Shown in pieces: positions 59,525 to 64,000 of a stretch of 64,000 bases of DNA. The notes under the pieces were generated by a model. That model was given only the letters and a program-made list of their open reading frames with translations. It did not search any database and had not been told where the DNA came from. The stretch is from JBGQOJ01 sp052119585 (lineage in GTDB: Bacteria; Pseudomonadota; Alphaproteobacteria; Rhodobacterales; Rhodobacteraceae). Where the stretch lies: contig NZ_JBGQOJ010000003.1 of NCBI RefSeq assembly GCF_052119585.1, positions 159,434-223,433 of the forward strand, given 5' to 3'. A program made the translations under genes and the position numbers. Position 1 is the stretch's first letter. Every line of letters starts with the position of its first letter.

Positions 59525-59931
59525 GCGAAGTCCTCCCTAACAAGTTTCTCTACGGGCCGGACCCCGCGTCTGCATGCATATAAATGCATATGTCGTATCA
59601 GGCGAGGCTACAAATTGCCGCGACCCCGCGAAATGATCCATATCAAGCGGATGCAATAACCTTGCAGGCGCGTTTTTCGATATGCGCGGCACCATCGTTG
59701 CAGGCCGTCGCGTCATGGTTCCTTCGGCAAGGCAACCAGACGAATCACCTGGATGCCCCTGTCCCGCAGAAAGGGCCGCAACAGGCCCTCGGCCAAGCCC
59801 CCGCCCGGTTTTCCGTTCCACGGACCGCAATGCCCCGATCCTAACGCGCCTGTCTCAGGCTGACCACCCCACTGGACACGGCCCCACCGCCTGATACGCT
59901 CTGCGCATATCCCATTGCAGGAGCTTGCCCA
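59525..59931. promoter_or_regulatory. Divergent promoter region of hemA and the M20 peptidase
   Basis: 407 bp without a gene. Nearest hemA are its ribosome site and an AT-rich block with TGCATGCATATAAATGCATA (59571-59590). An FNR-type site is at 59633-59646. On the peptidase side only a short GCAGGAG ribosome site (near 59920) is evident. I see no terminator or small RNA. Confidence 0.6.
59633..59646. promoter_or_regulatory. FNR-type box before hemA
   Basis: ATGAT-CCAT-ATCAA differs at one base from the FNR/FnrL consensus TTGAT-N4-ATCAA. hemA is a known FnrL target in Rhodobacter. The distance of 109 bp and the mismatch keep this a prediction. Confidence 0.65.
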
Positions 59932-61305
59932 ATGTCCCTTGACGCCGTCCTGACCCGCATCGACCAGGATCTTCCCGAAGCCACCGACCGCCTGCTGGAC
60001 CTGCTGCGGATCCGGTCCATCTCCACCGACCCGGCGTATCAGGCTGACTGCGTCGCTGCCGCCGAATGGCTGGTGCGCGACCTGACAGATCTGGGCTTTG
60101 ATGCCGGCGTAAGGCCGACAACCGGCCACCCGATGGTTGTCGCGCGATCAAAGGGGCCGGGGCGGCATGTGCTGTTCTATGGACACTACGATGTGCAGCC
60201 GGTCGATCCGCTCAACCTGTGGAACCGCGATCCCTTTGATCCGGCAATCGAGGACACCGCAAAGGGCAAGGTCATACGCGGGCGCGGCGCGTCCGATGAC
60301 AAGGGCCAATTGATGACATTCGTTGAGGCGTGCCGCGCCTGGAAGGCGGTTCACGGCTCCCTGCCCGGCAACCTGACAATCTTTTTCGAAGGAGAAGAGG
60401 AATCCGGTTCACCCAGCCTGATCCCCTTTCTGATCGAGAACAAAGAAGAGCTGAGCGCAGAGGTCGCCCTGATCTGCGATACCGGCCTGTTCGAGTCGAC
60501 CTCTCCCGCGATCGTCACGATGCTGCGGGGATTACTGGGCGAGGAGGTTGTGATCAAAGGCCCGAACAAGGATCTGCATTCCGGCATGTACGGCGGCGCG
60601 GCGATGAACCCGATCCGGGTTCTGTCACGGATCATCGCGGCCCTGCATGACGATACGGGCCGGATCACCGTGCCGGACTTCTATGACGGCGTGACCGAAC
60701 TGCCCGATGCCATTCGCGCCCAGTGGCAGAACCTTGCCTTTGACCATGCCAGATTTCTTGGAGATGTCGGGTTGTCACAGCCTGCGGGCGAACAGGACCG
60801 CACCCCGCTGGAAATGATCTGGTCGCGCCCGACCTGCGAAGTGAACGGCATCTGGGGCGGCTATACCGGCGACGGGTTCAAAACCGTCCTGCCATCCGAA
60901 GCGCATGCCAAGATCAGTTTCCGCCTTGTCGGAACACAGGACCCGCACAAGATCCGGGACAGTTTTCGCGCCTTTGTCCGCGCAATGCTACCGCCCGACT
61001 GCGAGGTTGAATTCCACGACCACGGCGCCAGCCCGGCCAGCCAGATGGAAATCAGTGACCCCGCCTTTGAGATCGCCCGCAAGGCGCTGACCGAAGAATG
61101 GGCGCGGGCTGCGTCTTATGTCGGATGCGGCGGATCAATTCCCATCGCGGGGTATTTCAAAAGTATCCTGGGTATGGATTCGATGCTGTTGGGGTTCGGC
61201 AAGGACGATGACCAGATCCATTCTCCGAACGAGAAATATGATCTGGAAAGTTTTCACAAGGGAATCCGCAGCTGGGCGCGCATCCTGTCTGCCCTTGAGG
61301 ACTGA
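59932..61305 (+). CDS. M20-family dipeptidase/deacylase
   Basis: A 457-residue M20 metallopeptidase. Zinc-site motifs: FYGHYDVQPVDPLNLW near residue 82 (H and D), GRGASDDKGQLMTFVEA near 117 (bridging D), EGEEESGSPS near 150 (catalytic and ligand glutamates). Dimerisation domain in the middle, ending in KDDDQIHSPNEKYDLESFHKG (last ligand H about 433). Dipeptidase-type members hydrolyse small peptides; amide-bond substrates are not decided by sequence. GCAGGAG precedes the ATG. Confidence 0.92.
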   Translation: MSLDAVLTRIDQDLPEATDRLLDLLRIRSISTDPAYQADCVAAAEWLVRDLTDLGFDAGVRPTTGHPMVVARSKGPGRHVLFYGHYDVQPVDPLNLWNRDPFDPAIEDTAKGKVIRGRGASDDKGQLMTFVEACRAWKAVHGSLPGNLTIFFEGEEESGSPSLIPFLIENKEELSAEVALICDTGLFESTSPAIVTMLRGLLGEEVVIKGPNKDLHSGMYGGAAMNPIRVLSRIIAALHDDTGRITVPDFYDGVTELPDAIRAQWQNLAFDHARFLGDVGLSQPAGEQDRTPLEMIWSRPTCEVNGIWGGYTGDGFKTVLPSEAHAKISFRLVGTQDPHKIRDSFRAFVRAMLPPDCEVEFHDHGASPASQMEISDPAFEIARKALTEEWARAASYVGCGGSIPIAGYFKSILGMDSMLLGFGKDDDQIHSPNEKYDLESFHKGIRSWARILSALED

Positions 61306-61311
61306 TGTTTG

Positions 61312-61335
61312 CCATTCTTCTCGGTTCAAATACTC
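61312..61335 (-). repeat. Dispersed intergenic repeat, copy D (minus orientation)
   Basis: Minus-strand GAGTATTTGAACCGAGAAGA matches copy B at 15960 in its outer parts. A CGCGC-GAA-GCGCG hairpin follows at 61337-61349. It forms an inverted pair with copy E, just after the M20 gene. Confidence 0.5.
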
Positions 61336-61373
61336 TCGCGCGAAGCGCGTAATATCCTTTTCAAGGATCTTGC

Positions 61374-61404
61374 CTGCGGCGCGGATATTTTCAGAACAAA
61401 GAAG
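61374..61404 (+). repeat. Dispersed intergenic repeat, copy E (plus orientation)
   Basis: Contains GCGCGGATATTTTCAGAA followed by CAAAGAAG, identical over 18 bases with copy C and similar to copy A. It lies about 60 bp before the 3' end of tRNA-Asp. Confidence 0.65.
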
Positions 61405-61466
61405 GGCAAAACAAAAGAAAGCTGGCCCTGTGAGGGGGCCAATTTCTTTACCGGTAAAAGTAAAAG

Positions 61467-61543
61467 TGGCGCGGTTGACGGGGCTCGAACCCGCGACCCC
61501 CGGCGTGACAGGCCGGTACTCTAACCAACTGAGCTACAACCGC
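61467..61543 (-). tRNA. tRNA-Asp (anticodon GTC)
   Basis: 77 nt including the encoded CCA. The acceptor stem is GCGGTTG/CAACCGC with discriminator G. The D-arm AGCTCAGTTGGTTAGAG and T-arm GGGTTCGAGCCCC are canonical. The anticodon GTC is read from 61507-61509. Confidence 0.97.
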
Positions 61544-61962
61544 TAATGCCCACCCGAGGTCTCGCCTCAAGCGTGAGGTGCGTAATATGCACCATTGCCA
61601 CGACCGTCAAGCGCCAGATAGCGCTAATTTCAACTCTGTGAAAAAGAATGAAGTCAGAGCGGCGCTCATTGGCGATCAAACGCGCATTTCTGCTTTGGCA
61701 AAGGCCCCATTAAGTCCTGTTCGGCCCGCCCGCCCCCTGATCCGTCAGGATCAGGGGGCATTCTCGCGCCCCGGAACCGATGTTTGTGGAATCACCCAGA
61801 AACGCCAGATGAATTATGAACTGTCGACGCAGGCGATCTGGACGGGACGCGCGCAGGACCGCGCTGATGGCCCATGCCTTTTGTGTGGTCGCCTGTCGCA
61901 TATCGTGCAGACGCGTTCGACTGGCATGGCCACACGGTATGTCCGGATTGAAAGGCGGTAAG
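61544..61962. other. 419-bp spacer between the two tRNA genes, with a strong hairpin
   Basis: No convincing gene. The main feature is a perfect 11-bp hairpin, CCCCCTGATCC-GTCA-GGATCAGGGGG (61733-61758), without a T-run. Short frames on both strands here lack family-like sequence or ribosome sites. Confidence 0.5.
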
Positions 61963-62038
<76 letters not shown>

Positions 62039-62090
62039 ACTGACGCGCTATTAGCCCGAAGCGCGGGGCGCATGCAACCCCTTTAAAGAC

Positions 62091-62121
62091 AAAAAGCGCA
62101 CCAATTTTCATGGTGCGCTTT
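62091..62121. terminator. Bidirectional terminator right of tRNA-Val
   Basis: AAAAAGCGCACCA (62091-62103) and TGGTGCGCTTTT (62110-62121) form a stem around ATTTTCA. The T and A runs on the two sides allow it to work in both directions. It separates the tRNA from the integrase side. Confidence 0.8.
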
Positions 62122-62133
62122 TCAGGAATGAGG

Positions 62134-62160
62134 TGGTGGGTGATAAGGGATTACAAACCA
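62134..62160 (-). other. Candidate attachment-site remnant resembling a tRNA 3' end
   Basis: On the minus strand the stretch reads toward ATCACCCACCA at its 3' end (62144-62134), preceded by TGGTTTGTAATCCCTT, i.e. a degenerate T-arm, acceptor strand, A and CCA. It can pair as the 3' strand of a GGGTGAT acceptor. It lies between tRNA-Val and the integrase, where the left end of an element inserted in a minus-strand tRNA gene would be. Confidence 0.4.
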
Positions 62161-62213
62161 AGCAGTCACTTTCCCCAATGTTTGTTGACAATCAGATGGT
62201 TACGGATGAAATA

Positions 62214-62239
62214 TTGGTCTGAATGGTTGGTCTGAATGG
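62214..62239. repeat. Tandem 13-bp direct repeat before the integrase
   Basis: Two perfect, adjacent copies of TTGGTCTGAATGG end three bases before the integrase frame opens. Such repeats near int genes can be arm-type binding sites for integrase or excisionase. Confidence 0.7.
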
Positions 62240-62242
62240 GGT

Positions 62243-63694
62243 TTGATCGTGGCAGGAAAAAGCAATAAGGGTGCCCAGCGCCGCATGACGCTGAAGGGCC
62301 AAACATGGTGGTTCAAGCGTGACATTCCGCACGATTGCCGCGCTGTCCTTGATGGAAAGACCGCTTGGCTGCGGAGCCTTGAAACTGCAGATGTGCGGAT
62401 TGCTCAAGGGCGGCGGGACATTCTGGAGATAGAGACGGGCCGCATGTTTGCAGACATCCGCGCTGGCAGATGGAAAGGCCCAGCGGGGCCATCAGCAAGT
62501 GATCGTGGCAACCTTTGGAGGGAGGCCTTGTCGGCCCTTTCAGTGGGCCATGAGGCTGACACAGACCAAGTTGGATCAAGGCAAAGTAGAACCCCAACTA
62601 ATGAGGAACTCCAATTGGGATGGTCACTTACGCCGGAGGAGGCTGTGCCAGATGATCTGGAGATTGCGAGACACGCAGAGGAAGCCGAGAGGGAAGCCTT
62701 TCGCGGGGCACCCAAGCGGGCCTATGAGGATGCCTTACTGGCGCATGTTCCGGTTGACCATTTTCTTGATGCCTATTTCAACGGAGCAAAGCTGGCACAG
62801 AAGACTAAGAATGCGCGTCGCGGGCTTATCAACCAGTTTGCCCGATGGTGTGTTGAAGAGAAGCTGACACTGGACCGAATAGACCGCCGCATCATAGGGC
62901 GATACGTCACGCAACGAATTGACGCCATGCATCCAACAACGGCCTATGCACATCTGATCGCCCTAAGACATTACTGGGTTTATCTTCATGCCCGTGGCCA
63001 TATCTCAAACGGGGATGACAAAGGGGGGGCATGGGTCGGCCAGCAAATCAAAGACAACAGCAGGAGGGTAGAACGTGGCAGCCAAGACACTGAACGTCCG
63101 TTCACTGCGGAAGAGGTCATCACGTTGATACACTCCCCCTACCCTGTTCGTCAAAGGCCAGAGTTTCAGGAGCAAATCATGGACGCCTTAAAGATGTCGC
63201 TCCTCTCTGGAATGCGGATGGCTGAGGTGCTGACTTTGTGGGCTGGAGAGGTGCATGATGGCGTGTTCGACATCCAGCAGGGCAAGACCGACGCGGCAGC
63301 ACGGAGGGTGCCAATCCATCCTGACCTCGTTGAAATTGTTGAACGAAGGACTAAAGGCAAAGGACCGGAGGAATGGCTATTCCATGAGCTACAGAATGAG
63401 CGTGACGCTGGCGATACATTCGGCAAGAGGTTCCACCGTTACCGTCTGAAGCTGGGCGTAGACGATAAGCATGCTGACAGGCGAAGGAGTTTGGTCAACT
63501 TCCATTCAGCCCGTCGATGGTTCGTACAGTCAGCCCGAGATGCGGGGCACCCAAGTGAAACCGTCGGGGACGTGGTGGGGCACGTTCCAAACAAGAGGGA
63601 CATCACTTTTGGAGTCTACACACGGGGAGCGTCTGAGGCCCACAAACGGCAATGCGTAGAAAGCTTGAAGTTGCCCATAGCCGAGGCCCCCTAG
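62243..63694 (+). CDS. Tyrosine-type site-specific integrase
   Basis: A 483-residue phage-type integrase. N-terminal segment with WWFKRDIPHDCRAVL, a SAM-like core-binding domain around residues 175-260 (VPVDHFLDAYFNGAKLAQKT, ARRGLINQFARWCVEEKL), and the catalytic domain with SGMRMAEVL (R about 324), QQGKTDAAARRVPIHPDL, FHSARRWFVQ (H about 421, R about 424), VGHVPNKRD (H about 447) and VYTRG (nucleophile Y about 459). All catalytic positions are intact. Start uncertain: TTG 62243, GTG 62249 or ATG 62285 (MTLKGQTWWF). Its lower-GC codon use differs from the window and points to transfer. Confidence 0.92.
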   Translation: MIVAGKSNKGAQRRMTLKGQTWWFKRDIPHDCRAVLDGKTAWLRSLETADVRIAQGRRDILEIETGRMFADIRAGRWKGPAGPSASDRGNLWREALSALSVGHEADTDQVGSRQSRTPTNEELQLGWSLTPEEAVPDDLEIARHAEEAEREAFRGAPKRAYEDALLAHVPVDHFLDAYFNGAKLAQKTKNARRGLINQFARWCVEEKLTLDRIDRRIIGRYVTQRIDAMHPTTAYAHLIALRHYWVYLHARGHISNGDDKGGAWVGQQIKDNSRRVERGSQDTERPFTAEEVITLIHSPYPVRQRPEFQEQIMDALKMSLLSGMRMAEVLTLWAGEVHDGVFDIQQGKTDAAARRVPIHPDLVEIVERRTKGKGPEEWLFHELQNERDAGDTFGKRFHRYRLKLGVDDKHADRRRSLVNFHSARRWFVQSARDAGHPSETVGDVVGHVPNKRDITFGVYTRGASEAHKRQCVESLKLPIAEAP

Positions 63695-64000
63695 CGGAGC
63701 ATGTGCCCCGCCCAAGATGCCCTGCGTCTAGGTCAGGTATTGCGGCTCAATTTGATATATCCAAGCTGAATAGCCTGCCGAAAAGGCATCTGCCCGAAGC
63801 CCTGAGCGGTAAGGTCTAGTCGCCCCCCCAACCACCTAGTCGGCTGAACTTAATGCCCGCGTCATACAAAGCCTCCTCCACATTTGGGGGGTCAACCTTA
63901 TCAGCAGACATGGCAAAATCTTCGTATCCGTCCGGTCTGACTGCCCTGCCTGCGTGATGGAGTGGGTGATAGTGTCCACCAAAGAAGTGGACATCTTGAG
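63695..64000. other. Right-edge segment after the integrase
   Basis: Contains the partial minus-strand frame described at 63816 and an inverted repeat TGTCCAC-CAAAGAA-GTGGACA at 63973-63993. No recognised gene lies between the integrase stop and 63815. A short plus-strand frame from ATG 63957 has no ribosome site and is unsupported. Confidence 0.4.
63816..63998 (-). CDS. Partial hypothetical protein, probably frameshifted at a C7/G7 run
   Basis: An open frame entering from the right edge reads DVHFFGGHYHPLHHAGRAVR, then MSADKVDPPNVEEALYDAGI to a stop after LGGWGGD. The stop comes just after a run of seven G (63823-63829). Beyond it another frame continues with a protein-like stretch, DLTAQGFGQMPFRQAIQLGY to a stop at about 63730. 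One extra G would join them; the internal ATG (near 63912) would then give a protein of about 61 residues. No family recognised. Confidence 0.4.
   Translation of the reverse strand, partial: QDVHFFGGHYHPLHHAGRAVRPDGYEDFAMSADKVDPPNVEEALYDAGIKFSRLGGWGGD

Noticed and set aside
63957..64000. Plus-strand gene start at the right edge
   Set aside because: Only 14 codons are visible and there is no ribosome site; the opposite frame is more protein-like.

Overview
The window reads as chromosome of a Rhodobacterales (Roseobacter-group) alphaproteobacterium. The reasons are high-GC genes with frequent ATGA overlaps, the ccm/argC, purL-bolA-grxD, zapA-tkt-gap and amiC-mrcA-prfB neighbourhoods, a 5-aminolevulinate synthase (C4 haem pathway), an alphaproteobacterial GTTC-N7-GTTC SOS box before uvrA, and a fused indolepyruvate oxidoreductase. 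Nothing was searched; family names come from reading motifs.

Layout. 1-8.2 kb (minus strand): partial enoyl-CoA hydratase, ccmH, ccmF, a five-gene lysis cassette (endolysin, 3-TM holin and three small or membrane proteins, all overlapping), ccmE, argC, murI and an acyltransferase. 8.2-15.9 kb: the fused indolepyruvate:ferredoxin oxidoreductase, a divergent LysR regulator, a candidate small RNA or leader, then purL-bolA-grxD. 15.9-24.5 kb: zapA and a coiled-coil partner, transketolase, a small membrane protein behind a 9-bp tandem repeat, a DUF808 protein, two GAPDH genes flanking a 47-residue membrane protein, coaD and a CBS-domain protein. 24.5-31.5 kb: valine degradation genes (LysR, mmsA, acyl-CoA dehydrogenase, 3-hydroxyisobutyryl-CoA hydrolase, mmsB) interrupted by an L,D-transpeptidase, then a frameshifted small secreted protein. 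31.6-43.9 kb: uvrA, two MFS transporters, lpdA, DUF924, queA and a large AsmA/YhdP-like protein. 43.9-59.5 kb: a peroxiredoxin, a DUF455 protein, an M23 peptidase-bactofilin pair, DUF2189, prfB, PBP1A, an amidase, an M48 protease, a DsbA-like protein, ispG, a RodZ-like protein and hemA. 59.9-62.0 kb: an M20 peptidase, tRNA-Asp and tRNA-Val. From about 62.1 kb a tyrosine integrase opens what looks like an integrated element that runs off the right edge.

How the parts work together. Much of the window is core metabolism and envelope biology: cytochrome c maturation, peptidoglycan growth and cleavage (murI, PBP1A, amidase, M23 peptidase/bactofilin, RodZ-like, L,D-transpeptidase), central carbon metabolism and branched-chain amino acid catabolism. 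Several promoters carry clear palindromes: an SOS box at uvrA, an FNR-type box at hemA, LacI-type operators at both gap genes, and unassigned palindromes at lpdA, the indolepyruvate oxidoreductase, the acyl-CoA dehydrogenase and the lysis cassette.

The most unusual features are the lysis cassette (probably gene-transfer-agent release genes) embedded in the cytochrome c maturation cluster with its own 16-bp palindrome, the candidate RNA upstream of purL, the gap gene pair with opposite predicted cofactor residues, the frameshifted secreted protein, and the integrated element at the right edge.
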